NCBI GenBank assembly: GCA_964418255.1
Contig: CAYQKV010000002.1
Coordinates: forward strand, 182,045-246,044
From: CAG-1782 sp964418255
Lineage (GTDB): Bacteria > Bacillota > Clostridia > Christensenellales > DTU072
Reading direction: 5' to 3'
DNA: 64,000 nt
Shown: positions 34,840 to 43,568 of the stretch, in pieces
How the letters are laid out: the number at the start of each line of letters is the position of its first letter
How positions within the stretch are numbered: the stretch's first letter is position 1
Program-made: the position numbers and the translations under genes
Notes under the pieces: model-generated
Database searches by the model: none
Told to the model about the DNA's origin: nothing
Seen by the model: only the letters and a program-made list of their open reading frames with translations

Positions 34840-35799
34840 ATGATAGAAATGGGAAAACCCAAGCTGACAGAAACCGTAATCAAAGAAGAGGCTCACTCGC
34901 TGTTTGTCGTAGAGCCGCTCGAAAGAGGATACGGCACGACCATCGGTAACTGTCTCAGACGCATACTTTGCACCGCGCTTCCGGGAGCGGCGATTATCGG
35001 AGTGGAAATCGAAGGCGTAAGACACGAATTCAGTACGGTCGCCGGAGTAAAGGAAGACGTTGCGGAAATCATCCTCAATTTGAAAGACGTAGCGGTAAAG
35101 GTATATTCGGAAGACACTTTTGAGACGCAGAAAGTAAAACTTCACAAAGAGGTCGGCGGAGTAATCACCGCAGGAGACATCGAACTGAACAGCGACATAG
35201 AGATAATGAACCCCGAGGCGTACATATGCACGCTCGAAGACGGTTATACGTTCGATATGACGCTCACTATCGGAACGGGAAGAGGTTACGTTCCCGCAAA
35301 CGAAAACAAGCCCGTCAACAAGGATATGCCTATCGGATATATCCCGATTGATTCGCTGTTTTCGCCCGTGGTATCCGCGTCGTATGCGGTGGAACCCACC
35401 CGTGTCCAGCAAGACATCAACTATGACAAATTGACGATAGACGTAAAGACCAACGCGGCGAGCTCGCCGAGAAAGGTCATCAGCCTTGCGGCTAAGATAA
35501 TGAGCGACCATATGAAACTGTTCATCAATCTTATCGACGATATGGACGAAGTGGACATACTGGTAAGCAAAGACAACAGCGAACAGCAGAAGACGCTCAA
35601 TATGAATATCGAAGATTTGGACCTCAGCGTACGTCCGCTTAACTGCCTGAAAAGAGCGGGAATAACGACGGTTGAAGACCTGATTAAGCGCAGTGAAGAC
35701 GATATGTTGAAAGTGCGTAACCTCGGACGTAAATCGCTTGACGAAGTTATTATGAAGCTCAAAAACATAGGGCTTAGCCTTTACAACAAAGACGAGTAA
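34840..35799 (+). CDS. rpoA: RNA polymerase subunit alpha
   Basis: Assembly platform of RNA polymerase. The N-terminal dimerisation domain (1-230) contains PLERGYGTTIGNCLRRILCTALPGAAI. The C-terminal domain (about 250-319) has two helix-hairpin-helix elements, CLKRAGITTVEDLIKRSEDDMLKVRNLGRKSLDE, used for UP-element and activator contacts. 319 residues. AAGGAGG at 34823-34829 fits ATG 34840; an ATG at 34832 opens only three codons. Co-transcribed with rpsD and rplQ. Confidence 0.98.
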   Translation: MIEMGKPKLTETVIKEEAHSLFVVEPLERGYGTTIGNCLRRILCTALPGAAIIGVEIEGVRHEFSTVAGVKEDVAEIILNLKDVAVKVYSEDTFETQKVKLHKEVGGVITAGDIELNSDIEIMNPEAYICTLEDGYTFDMTLTIGTGRGYVPANENKPVNKDMPIGYIPIDSLFSPVVSASYAVEPTRVQQDINYDKLTIDVKTNAASSPRKVISLAAKIMSDHMKLFINLIDDMDEVDILVSKDNSEQQKTLNMNIEDLDLSVRPLNCLKRAGITTVEDLIKRSEDDMLKVRNLGRKSLDEVIMKLKNIGLSLYNKDE

Positions 35800-35814
35800 G
35801 GAGAAAGAAGATAA

Positions 35815-36330
35815 ATGGCACAGAATCGTAAATTAGGCAAGAGAACCGACCAGAGAGTTGAGCTTGTTTACAGTCAGGCGGCGCAACTGCTGTGGTACGG
35901 AAAAATCGAGACGACAGTCGAAAGAGCTAAGGAAGTAAGAAAAGTAGCCGAAAAGATGATAACTCTCGCCGTAAGAACATATCAGGATACCGTAAAAGTT
36001 ACCAAAGAGAAAGTCAATCAGAAAGACGAAAAAGTCGCGGTGGAATTCACCAACGACGGACCGAAGAAACTTGCGGCAAGAAGAAAACTTATGGCGATGC
36101 TTCCCGATTTGCAGGAAGTAAAAGCGGCGAAAGAAAGCAAAGAGGCGTTCAAAATGAGAACCGCGGACATCAACCATCCTCTCATTGAAAAAATGTTCGG
36201 AGAATACGCTCCGAAATACGATAAGAGAGAACAGGAACTCGGACAGGGCGGCGGATACACCCGTATCATAAAACTCGCCAACCGTCGCGGAGACAACGCA
36301 AGTCAGTGCATTCTCGAACTCGTCGACTGA
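35815..36330 (+). CDS. rplQ: ribosomal protein L17 with internal insertion
   Basis: 50S protein at the tunnel exit. The start (QNRKLGKRTDQRVELVYSQAAQLL), IETTVERAKEVRKVAEKMITLA and the end GGYTRIIKLANRRGDNASQCILELV are clearly L17. The protein is 171 residues, about 50 longer than Bacillus L17. The extra sequence lies between residue 53 and the GGYTRI motif, partly a charged segment around KVTKEKVNQKDEKVAVEF and partly a lengthened helix region. Last gene of the superoperon, 19 bases before a strong terminator. Confidence 0.97.
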   Translation: MAQNRKLGKRTDQRVELVYSQAAQLLWYGKIETTVERAKEVRKVAEKMITLAVRTYQDTVKVTKEKVNQKDEKVAVEFTNDGPKKLAARRKLMAMLPDLQEVKAAKESKEAFKMRTADINHPLIEKMFGEYAPKYDKREQELGQGGGYTRIIKLANRRGDNASQCILELVD

Positions 36331-36348
36331 AAACAAAAATCTTAAAGA

Positions 36349-36384
36349 TAAAAAAGGTTCTACGCGCGTAGAACCTTTTTTTAT
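36349..36384 (+). terminator. terminator of the ribosomal superoperon
   Basis: AAAAAAGGTTCTACGC and GCGTAGAACCTTTTTT form a perfect stem with almost no loop, continuing into T-rich sequence. It ends the rpsM-rplQ transcript and could work in both directions. Confidence 0.95.
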
Positions 36385-36424
36385 TTAGATAAAATTGAAA
36401 AAAAGTGGAAGAAAAGATAAAATA

Positions 36425-36453
36425 TTGACTTTTAAGCGGTTTTATATTAAAAT
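36425..36453 (+). promoter_or_regulatory. promoter of the 36460 gene, predicting a leaderless mRNA
   Basis: TTGACT (36425-36430), 17-base spacer, TAAAAT (36448-36453). The expected start point 7 bases downstream coincides with the A of ATG 36460, and no Shine-Dalgarno sequence precedes that ATG. Confidence 0.6.
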
Positions 36454-36459
36454 TATCAT

Positions 36460-37272
36460 ATGTACGCGTATTTCAATATAATTCATATAATGTATCTGTT
36501 TTTACCGATAGTACTGCTTATATGTTTTTATAATATTTTCAAAAACAAATCAAAAAAAGCGCAGAATATTATGATGCTCTGCTGCCTTGTCGTAAGCGCG
36601 TGCATAACTTTTTACGATATGTTCTGCCTCGTACCGACAGGCGGGTGGAAAACTGTTTTTAGAAATCTGCCGCTTTTTCCGTGCGATTTGAACAACTTTA
36701 TCTTGCCGTACGCAATTCTGAAAAAGAAAAACCGTCCGCTGCTCGATAAGTATATTGCGTACTACACGGTCGTGGGCGCGATAATGACCCTCGTCGTTCC
36801 CGTAGCGGAAAATAATATGTATTATTTTTACGAATACGAGGTGTGGGGTACGTTCCTCGCGCATTCGATTTATATCGTCGTGGCGGTGCTTTATTACAAG
36901 TTTAACAATATCAAAACGTCGTCGAAAGAGCCGTGGAAAGTGCTTGCGATATTGATTGCTATGATGACCGTGGCGCACGGTGTAAACCTCGCGCTTATTT
37001 ACAGCGGGCTTAACCCCAATGCAAACTATTTCTTTACAGGGAGACCCGTCGAGGTCGGGATAGTCTATCGGGCAGCCGTGTTTCTCGGGTACAACGTCCC
37101 CTGGATAAGGTGCTACTTCTTTATGTTCGTAGGGTATGTCTGGTGGACGATTACAGCGTATTTTATACACAAAATTCTCGAAACGGAGACGTTTCAAAGA
37201 GTGTGGGGCAAAACGAAAAACGCCGTAAAAAAGGCGTTTACGCCGAAGAAAAAGAAAGAACAGATTCAGTAA
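36460..37272 (+). CDS. YwaF/TMEM164-like integral membrane protein
   Basis: A 270-residue protein with six or seven hydrophobic helices, in the family of TIGR02206/YwaF membrane proteins related to eukaryotic TMEM164. The family stretch LPLFPCDLNNFILPYAIL (about residues 70-88) is present, with a Cys in the position of the conserved acyl-accepting or catalytic Cys of TMEM164. The C-terminus is a lysine-rich cytoplasmic tail. TMEM164 is an acyltransferase in ether-lipid metabolism; bacterial function is not established. It is convergent with the hydrolase gene (7-base gap) and apparently translated from a leaderless message. Confidence 0.75.
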   Translation: MYAYFNIIHIMYLFLPIVLLICFYNIFKNKSKKAQNIMMLCCLVVSACITFYDMFCLVPTGGWKTVFRNLPLFPCDLNNFILPYAILKKKNRPLLDKYIAYYTVVGAIMTLVVPVAENNMYYFYEYEVWGTFLAHSIYIVVAVLYYKFNNIKTSSKEPWKVLAILIAMMTVAHGVNLALIYSGLNPNANYFFTGRPVEVGIVYRAAVFLGYNVPWIRCYFFMFVGYVWWTITAYFIHKILETETFQRVWGKTKNAVKKAFTPKKKKEQIQ

Positions 37273-37279
37273 CCGAACG

Positions 37280-37963
37280 CTAAACAGACAAAAATTCATC
37301 GACCGCGGAATTGAACTTCTCGCGGTTTTTCCTTGCGATATAATGGTCGCCGCAAATTATGACAAGATGGGAATTCGGAATAGAAGAAGCGATTAGTTTG
37401 GTATGCGAAGATTTGATTACGTCGCGCGTTCCCGCAATTACAAGTACGGGAGATTTGATTTCGAAAAGGTCTTCAGGGCGCAGGTCGGGTTGGAAGAGCA
37501 TTAGAGAAAGAAGCTCTTTTTTGCGCGCGTTTTTCTTGCTTTTATCCGAAAAAAGAGAAGCGAGTTTATAGGAAAGTTTCATAAAAAGCAGAGAACATTT
37601 TTTTATTCCCGACGGGAATATGTTCCCGCCGTTAAGAACGAGTTTGTTTACAAAAGTCGGATATTTAAGAGCGAAAAGGATTGCTATGTTCGCGCCGTCG
37701 GAAAATCCGAGTATATCCGCTTTTTCGATGTTGCGGGACAGTAAGAAAGCGTGAAGGTCGTCGGCAAACTGAGCGAGAGTAAAAGGCTTATCGCCACGCG
37801 GGGTCTGTCCGTGTCCGCGCGTATCGACGGCAATTACCCGCCTTTTTTCTGAGAAATAAGATATTTGGTAGGTGAAATAGGAGCGATTTTCGCCGTTTCC
37901 GTGCAGAAGTATAAGAGGATAGCCGCTTCCTTTTTCGGTATAAGACAGAGTTATGTCGCACAT
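37280..37963 (-). CDS. alpha/beta-fold hydrolase
   Basis: A 227-residue cytosolic hydrolase of unknown substrate. HGNGENRSYF (21-30) forms the oxyanion loop, the nucleophile elbow is GFSDG with Ser88, the acid is Asp181 (AGTRD) and the base His207 (GDHYIA). The cap is short and basic (residues about 118-150). No signal peptide. It resembles the broad BioH/MenH-like group of small esterases, but nothing fixes the substrate. Ends 7 bases from the stop of the opposing YwaF-like gene. Confidence 0.88.
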   Translation of the reverse strand: MCDITLSYTEKGSGYPLILLHGNGENRSYFTYQISYFSEKRRVIAVDTRGHGQTPRGDKPFTLAQFADDLHAFLLSRNIEKADILGFSDGANIAILFALKYPTFVNKLVLNGGNIFPSGIKKCSLLFMKLSYKLASLFSDKSKKNARKKELLSLMLFQPDLRPEDLFEIKSPVLVIAGTRDVIKSSHTKLIASSIPNSHLVIICGDHYIARKNREKFNSAVDEFLSV

Positions 37964-38055
37964 TTTAGGTTGCCTTTTTTCGGTTGTCGGGTAATAATTC
38001 TTACGATTATTTATTCGACGAAATAAAGGAAATCACCTAAAAAGTCGAATAGAAG

Positions 38056-38754
38056 TTAATTTTGCGGCAAAGCGGACTTGTAATGAACGTTAAAAATCTT
38101 TTTTTGCTCATCGTACGAAGCGAGAAGAATGTTTTTAAGGGATTTTTCGTCGGTTACGCCTATGCCGTTCATAAGCCACTCTTCGGTGTAACCGTGTTCA
38201 GCCAGAATATCTTCGCGGATTGAGCCGTCAAGGATAAGATAATCGGTGAGAGCGGGCGCGGGCGGGGTAATGGAAAGGTCGTTGCAAACGGGCGGTTTTT
38301 CTTCGGCTTTGGGCAGAATACTGAGTTTTCCGCTGGTTTCGAAAATGCCGAAAGCAATCTGATTTATATCGAAATAGTCCTTGTCGCGCGCCATTCCGAT
38401 GAGTTCGTCCAAAGTAAGTTTGCTCTTTTTGAGTTCGGTATAGTTGATTTGACCGTTTTCGATGATAATAAGAGGTTTACCGCAGAGAATTTTTTTCATA
38501 AACGTCCCTTTGCGACTTAGAAGGGTTACTATTAGGTCGAAAAATAGGAAGATTGCCATCGCGACGACGTAATAATAAAAAGGATTAACGGTGTCGGTAG
38601 CCATTTCCGCGGCGATAGACCCGATTGTGATGCCGACTACATAGTCGATAAAGGATAACTGCGCAATTTGCTTTTTGCCCAGAACCTTAGCGATTATAAA
38701 TAAGGTAATGTAGGCGACAACGGAAAAAACAATAACTTTAACAATATCAGGCAT
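38056..38754 (-). CDS. DUF421 (YetF-like) membrane protein
   Basis: A 232-residue protein with three N-terminal membrane helices (about 5-22, 30-50, 60-80) followed by a soluble alpha/beta region typical of DUF421/YetF: LSFIDYVVGITIGSIAAEMATD, GKPLIIIENGQINYTELKKSKLTLDELIGMARDKDYFDI and GKLSILPK. In spore formers paralogues (SpoVA-associated YetF/YdfS) contribute to germination or sporulation; no such role can be read here. Between 38755 and 39039 I see only a possible promoter (TAGACA-N18-TATAAT, 38893-38922) for the next gene. Confidence 0.88.
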   Translation of the reverse strand: MPDIVKVIVFSVVAYITLFIIAKVLGKKQIAQLSFIDYVVGITIGSIAAEMATDTVNPFYYYVVAMAIFLFFDLIVTLLSRKGTFMKKILCGKPLIIIENGQINYTELKKSKLTLDELIGMARDKDYFDINQIAFGIFETSGKLSILPKAEEKPPVCNDLSITPPAPALTDYLILDGSIREDILAEHGYTEEWLMNGIGVTDEKSLKNILLASYDEQKKIFNVHYKSALPQN

Positions 38755-39039
38755 ACCGTTGATTATTTACCGAAAGAAACGTTCCATACAACGATAAGGT
38801 AAAAAATTAAAATCCGACGCGTACGGCGATTGGCAAATTCCAAAAGTTTTTCGTATAACTATCGAGCATAGTAAAGGATAGAAAAAAGGTATTAGACATA
38901 TTTGACAAGATAGTTATATAATGTAAGCGGAAAAAGTCTCTTACATTTTTATCACGGAGAGAGAAAGACGATACGAGAAGAGCATACCGGGCAAAATCGG
39001 AACGCATAAGGATAAGAATCGATAAAACGGAGGCATAAT

Positions 39040-39750
39040 ATGAAACGTATCAAAATTTTATTTGCGACAATTCTCATAGCCGTATTTACCCTTTCTTTGG
39101 CGTCGTGCTCGCTGTTTGGCGGAAGAGATAACGACGGAGATAAGGGTGGGAACAACGAAGTAACCGACGGAGATACCTCGGGAACGGGCGGCGGAAATAG
39201 CGAAAATAACGACGAAAATAAAAACGGCAACGATGAAAACGACGATAAAACGGACAACGTGGAAGTAAACGGTAAAAAGATACTTATTGCGTACTTTTCC
39301 GCGACGAATACGACAAAGCGCATCGCGGAATTTATTGCGGAAGAGCTGAATGCGGACTTATATGAAATTATGCCCGCCGAGCCATATTCGTCCGCCGACC
39401 TCAACTATAACAGTTCGTCTTCGAGAGCAAGCAAAGAGAATGCGGACGACAACGCCCGCCCGAAAATCACAAATTCCGTATCGAATATGGGCGATTACGA
39501 TATTGTCTTTATAGGGTATCCCATATGGTGGGGCAAGGCACCCAAAATCGTTTATGCGTTTATAGAGTCGTACGATTTTTCGGGTAAGACCGCGATACCT
39601 TTCTGTACGTCGGCAAGCAGCGGAATAGGGTCGAGCGCGACAAATCTCGCACGGCTGACTTCGGGCGTAACCTGGCTTAGCGTGCAGAGATTTTCTTCAA
39701 ATTCGACGGAGAACGCGGTGGCAAACTGGGTAAACGGTTTGAATTATTGA
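39040..39750 (+). CDS. flavodoxin-domain lipoprotein
   Basis: A 236-residue exported protein. The lipoprotein signal peptide ends in LASC (Cys23), followed by about 45 residues of Gly/Asn/Asp-rich linker and then a flavodoxin domain: KILIAYFSATNTTKRIAEFIAE is the FMN phosphate loop, and IGYPIWWGKAPK and FCTSASSGIGSS are the isoalloxazine loops. It should be a membrane-tethered extracytoplasmic FMN electron carrier. GGAGG lies at 39029-39033. Gene fragments of related redox enzymes follow at once. Confidence 0.9.
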   Translation: MKRIKILFATILIAVFTLSLASCSLFGGRDNDGDKGGNNEVTDGDTSGTGGGNSENNDENKNGNDENDDKTDNVEVNGKKILIAYFSATNTTKRIAEFIAEELNADLYEIMPAEPYSSADLNYNSSSSRASKENADDNARPKITNSVSNMGDYDIVFIGYPIWWGKAPKIVYAFIESYDFSGKTAIPFCTSASSGIGSSATNLARLTSGVTWLSVQRFSSNSTENAVANWVNGLNY

Positions 39751-39805
39751 AATCGCAGTTATAATAAAAGAAGTTATAATAAAATTGATAAAAGGAGAAA
39801 GAAAA

Positions 39806-40098
39806 GTGAAAGAATTTTTATCATTTACGCCGACGAGAGTGGTATTCGGCGCAGGAAAATTAAATGAGTTGGCGAAACAGAAAATGCCCGGAAGTAAAGC
39901 TCTTTTAGTCGTGTCGAACGGCAAATCCACGAAAGCAAACGGATACCTTGCTCGCACGCAAAGATTTCTTGCGGAAGCGGACATATAGAAAAGGATATGA
40001 AACTAATGTGTCCGGGAGCGGATGTAAAACGCGCGCTCGTTGCTTACGAAGGAGGAATTACGAAACTGACCGTCGCAAGCTGGATAGAAGGAAAATGA
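39806..40098 (+). pseudogene. remnants of an iron-containing alcohol dehydrogenase and a second redox gene
   Basis: GTG 39806, behind AAAGGAG (39792-39797), opens KEFLSFTPTRVVFGAGKLNE ... GSKALLVVSNGKS, the N-terminus of iron-dependent alcohol dehydrogenases, normally about 380 residues. After some 45 residues the match is lost and a stop comes at 39988. A different frame then gives KDMKLMCPGADVKRALVAYE ... VASWIEGK, ending at 40098, which resembles the C-terminal end of small flavodoxins. Both parent genes appear deleted down to their ends. From 40099 to 40321 I see only AT-rich sequence without genes. Confidence 0.6.
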
Positions 40099-40321
40099 AC
40101 CGTCCTTGACGATATATTTTTCGACGGGAAGAAATATTTTTCGCAATTTATAAGCGGTGGAAATTTTTCTACCGCTATATTTTTATATTCAAATTTTCGC
40201 AAATTGCTTTCTATTCGTCAAAATATAAAATATAGCAAAATAATGCGATTTTTTAAGCATAAGACATAATGTTTATATAATCAAAAACCTTTGGTAACGC
40301 ATTTTTGTGCCACAAACCATA

Positions 40322-40350
40322 TTGACGGTTTTTGACTGTTATGTTACACT
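40322..40350 (+). promoter_or_regulatory. promoter of the GntR/glycyl radical enzyme operon
   Basis: TTGACG (40322-40327), 17-base spacer, TACACT (40345-40350), predicting a start near 40357, directly at the palindrome that follows. Confidence 0.65.
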
Positions 40351-40358
40351 TTTTTTAT

Positions 40359-40373
40359 CGTGGTATTACCACG
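40359..40373. promoter_or_regulatory. GntR/FCD-type operator
   Basis: CGTGGTA-T-TACCACG is a perfect inverted repeat of the TGGT-N-ACCA type bound by FadR/PdhR-like regulators. It overlaps the predicted transcription start and lies 11 bases before the regulator's ATG, so it fits autorepression of the operon. Confidence 0.75.
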
Positions 40374-40384
40374 AAAGGCGGAAA

Positions 40385-41056
40385 ATGCAGAGTTTAACGA
40401 AACAGTTTGTAAAAGAAGTTGAGCGCAAAATTCTTACGGGAGAATGGAAAGCGGGAGAAAAAATACCTGCTTTACGCGTTCTCGCGGAGCAATTTCACGT
40501 AAGCAGAAGCGTAATAAACGCGGGGATAGTGGAACTATGCAACAACGGGTATCTTGTTACCGTTCCGCGCAGGTACATAATCGTGTCCGACTGGCGAAAG
40601 ACGGGGAATTTTGCGTTGCTCAACGGGCTTATGGAAAACGAACTGTGCGACGTGGATTTTTTCGATGATTTTCTCGAAGGGCGAATGACTATTGAGACTG
40701 CGATTGCTCGCAAAGCGGCGGAAGCGAGAACGGAAGAGGACCTTGCGGGGATTGAAGCGGTGTTGAAATCGGAAGCTGAGTGCGTATCTCCCGAGCAGTA
40801 CGCGGAATCCGACAGAGAATTTCACAATGCAATTGCGGTCGCCTCGCATAATATGATTTACAGTGTTATTTTGAATTCTTTTAATTCCGTATCTGACAAG
40901 TTCGTGCGCGAATTTTACAATAAGAAGATAGATTTGGAGTTTGTCTCTAAAACTCACAGTGAGCTTTATGAAGCAATAAAAGGGAAACGACCCGACGACG
41001 CCGAAAAGGTTATGCGCAAACTTTTGGCGCACGGGGAAAACGAATTAAAAAAATAA
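40385..41056 (+). CDS. GntR-family (FadR/FCD) transcriptional regulator
   Basis: A 223-residue regulator. ATG 40385 is preferred; the frame open from 40307 would run through the promoter and operator. Residues about 5-68 are the winged helix (KILTGEWKAGEKIPALRVLAEQFHVSRSVINAGIVEL), and about 85-215 an all-helical FCD ligand domain with EARTEEDLAGIEA, ESDREFHNAIAVASHN and KTHSELYEAIKGKRPDDAEKVMRKLL, containing the metal/ligand-binding Asp and His positions. FCD regulators usually sense small organic acids. It is first in an operon with the glycyl radical enzyme and probably represses it until the substrate appears. Confidence 0.92.
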   Translation: MQSLTKQFVKEVERKILTGEWKAGEKIPALRVLAEQFHVSRSVINAGIVELCNNGYLVTVPRRYIIVSDWRKTGNFALLNGLMENELCDVDFFDDFLEGRMTIETAIARKAAEARTEEDLAGIEAVLKSEAECVSPEQYAESDREFHNAIAVASHNMIYSVILNSFNSVSDKFVREFYNKKIDLEFVSKTHSELYEAIKGKRPDDAEKVMRKLLAHGENELKK

Positions 41057-41076
41057 ATAAGTAAGGAGAGAGAAGT

Positions 41077-43566
41077 ATGCCGAAATACGAAGACGCAGTA
41101 AAACAACCTAAGAATTTGTCACCTCGTGTCAAATGGCTCAGAGATTACTTTTTCGAGGGAACGGAAAGAGCCTGGAACAACGAATATAACGTTTTTACAC
41201 TCGGAACGGAATGGGACAGATGTTATGACGAGCTATCTTATTATATAGTTCCCGAAACGAAGACCTTCTTCCAACCGTTTACCACAGGATTCAGAGCGAC
41301 GGGTAAAATCCTGCCTGTGGACGACGATTTTTTCAAAAAATCGATTGCGGAGAGAAAAGCCCTTTACGAAAAGGAAGTTATCGTAAACCAAATGCCCAAA
41401 GAAATTTTGCCCGGCGACCTTCTTTGCGGCGCGCGTTTCAACGCTATGTATTCGATGTGTCTTAACAAAAAAGAGAACAAAGAACGCGAAAAGATGATAC
41501 TTAACGCGCGAAAAGAAATTCTCTTTTTGATTAACCACGGCTACGGCAACGCGGGCGCGACGAGCGGACATCTCGTTCCCGACTACGCAAAAATCGTAAA
41601 GAACGGTTTCAAAGCCGTGTACGCGGACCTGAAACAAAAATACGCCGCGCTCCCCGAATCGGATAAAAAGGGCGCAAAAGGCGCGCAGCTCAGAGCTATG
41701 ATGACGGCTTGCGAAATGCCTCGCGACCTTGCGGCTAAGTACCGTGAAGAATGTTTAAGTAGGGCGGCGAAAGAAAAGGACGAAACGAGAAAGAAAGAAC
41801 TTCTCGTTATGGCGGACAACCTTGCCGTCGTGCCCTGGAACGGAGCGGAAGACTTCTATCAGGCGATACAGTCCCTTTGGCTTACGCATATGCTGGTTAT
41901 GTTCGACGAAAAATACCCCGGACCCGGCGTTTCGTTCGGAAGAATAGACCAATATTTGCTTCCCTATTATGAAAAATCCGTCAAAGACGGTATGAGCAGG
42001 GACTTTATGAAAGAAATCTTAGGCTGTTTCTGGGTGCACTGCAACACCGCTTACGACGCTCAGATAAGAGTAGGTGCGAACCAAGGTATAACCGCAGGTT
42101 TCGGACAGCTGTTTAACCTTTCGGGTATGGGTAAGGACGGAAAGGATATGACGAACGACCTTACATATTTACTCCTAGACGTTATAGACGATATGTCGCC
42201 TATCCTCGAACCGAAGCCCAACGTGAGACTTCACAAAAACACGCCCGAAGAACTTTTGGACAGAGTTGTCGATATGGTTTCGGCAAGTCAGGGCGCGCCG
42301 TTCTTGCTCGACTTCGACGAAAGGTCGATGGCGGGAATGATGAGAGAAGCGAAAAAAGCGCACGCGGAAAAATACATTAACGAAGGAAACGTGCACGAGT
42401 ACGTAAGCGTCGGATGTTTGGAAAACACGATGCCCGGCAACGACCGTTCGGGTACGGTTGACGTAAACGTCAATTTGTTGAAAGCAATGGAGCTTACTTA
42501 CGGAAACGGAAAAGATTTTATGCCGTTCTACGACCCGATGACGAATAAGTGGAGCGAACAGGAACAGGTAAGCGAAAAAACGGGCGAACTTTCGGAACTC
42601 GATACGTTCGAAAAATTCTACGCCGCGGTAAAGAAACAGCTTAAATACGTAATCGGACGTATGGTAAAACATTACGACTATACCGAAACAATCCGAGCGA
42701 AATACAATCCTACGCCTTATCTTTCCTTGCTTGTAAACGGCTGCGCGGAAAAAGGTTTGGATATTACCCAAGGCGGAGCGGAACTCGGTTTCGTAACCAT
42801 AGAGGGCGTTACGTTCGCGACGACGGTAGACAGCTTGCTCGCAGTAAAATATCTTGTTTACGATAAAAAACAGTGCACGCTCGAAGAACTTGTAAAGGCG
42901 TTGAAAGCGGACTGGAAAGGATACGAGGTTTTACAGGCAAAAGCCTTGAACCGCGCGCCCAAATACGGCAGAGACGACGACGAAGCGGACGCTCTCGCGA
43001 AAGACTTTATGGAATTCTGGGCGGACGAAACGTGGAAATATAAGACCACCGATACCGACAGAATGTTCCGTCCGGGAATGCTTTCCTGGAACTACTGGAT
43101 AGGCTCGGGATATATTCTGAAAGCAAGCGCGGACGGACGTAACGAAAACAAGTTCCTCTCGAACGCTATTTGCCCGAGCAACGGCGCGGATATAAACGGA
43201 CCTACGTCCAACAGTAACTCCGTAGGTAAAGCCCTCGGCGGAAAAGCGGAGAAAGGGGATTACGGACAGTATCTAAACTGTTTGCCCAACGGCGCGAGCC
43301 ATACGATTACTTTCAATACGTCCGTAGTAAAAGACCCTGCGCATAAAGAAAAGTTCAAGGCGTTTTTAAGAGGATATATCGAAAACGGCGGAACGGCTTT
43401 GCAGATAAATATTCTTGACCCGAACGTACTTAGAGACGCGCAGGAACACCCGTCCGAATACAGACACTTGCTTGTCCGCGTTACCGGATACAACGCTTAT
43501 TTCACGAGTATCGGAAGAGAACTCCAAAATGAAATAATCGCAAGAGAAGACCACAAGGGGTTCTGA
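41077..43566 (+). CDS. glycyl radical enzyme, lyase/decarboxylase-type, substrate unknown
   Basis: An 829-residue oxygen-sensitive enzyme of the pyruvate formate-lyase superfamily. The radical site is RVTGYNAYF with Gly804. The active-site Cys447 lies in VSVGCLENTMPG with Glu449 two residues on. That CxE arrangement marks the eliminases and arylacetate decarboxylases; pyruvate formate-lyase itself has two adjacent Cys. The closest motif memory is GCLE as in 4-hydroxyphenylacetate decarboxylase, but the small HpdC subunit gene is absent. Conserved flank: NPTPYLSLLVNGCAEKGLDITQGGA. The activase follows after 2 bases and the regulator lies 20 bases upstream. No microcompartment genes are present. 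Confidence 0.9.
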   Translation: MPKYEDAVKQPKNLSPRVKWLRDYFFEGTERAWNNEYNVFTLGTEWDRCYDELSYYIVPETKTFFQPFTTGFRATGKILPVDDDFFKKSIAERKALYEKEVIVNQMPKEILPGDLLCGARFNAMYSMCLNKKENKEREKMILNARKEILFLINHGYGNAGATSGHLVPDYAKIVKNGFKAVYADLKQKYAALPESDKKGAKGAQLRAMMTACEMPRDLAAKYREECLSRAAKEKDETRKKELLVMADNLAVVPWNGAEDFYQAIQSLWLTHMLVMFDEKYPGPGVSFGRIDQYLLPYYEKSVKDGMSRDFMKEILGCFWVHCNTAYDAQIRVGANQGITAGFGQLFNLSGMGKDGKDMTNDLTYLLLDVIDDMSPILEPKPNVRLHKNTPEELLDRVVDMVSASQGAPFLLDFDERSMAGMMREAKKAHAEKYINEGNVHEYVSVGCLENTMPGNDRSGTVDVNVNLLKAMELTYGNGKDFMPFYDPMTNKWSEQEQVSEKTGELSELDTFEKFYAAVKKQLKYVIGRMVKHYDYTETIRAKYNPTPYLSLLVNGCAEKGLDITQGGAELGFVTIEGVTFATTVDSLLAVKYLVYDKKQCTLEELVKALKADWKGYEVLQAKALNRAPKYGRDDDEADALAKDFMEFWADETWKYKTTDTDRMFRPGMLSWNYWIGSGYILKASADGRNENKFLSNAICPSNGADINGPTSNSNSVGKALGGKAEKGDYGQYLNCLPNGASHTITFNTSVVKDPAHKEKFKAFLRGYIENGGTALQINILDPNVLRDAQEHPSEYRHLLVRVTGYNAYFTSIGRELQNEIIAREDHKGF

Positions 43567-43568
43567 TA

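Noticed and set aside
41077..43566. Calling the glycyl radical enzyme pyruvate formate-lyase
   Set aside because: Pyruvate formate-lyase has two adjacent active-site cysteines; this protein has a single Cys447 in a CxE motif and a long ferredoxin-containing activase.
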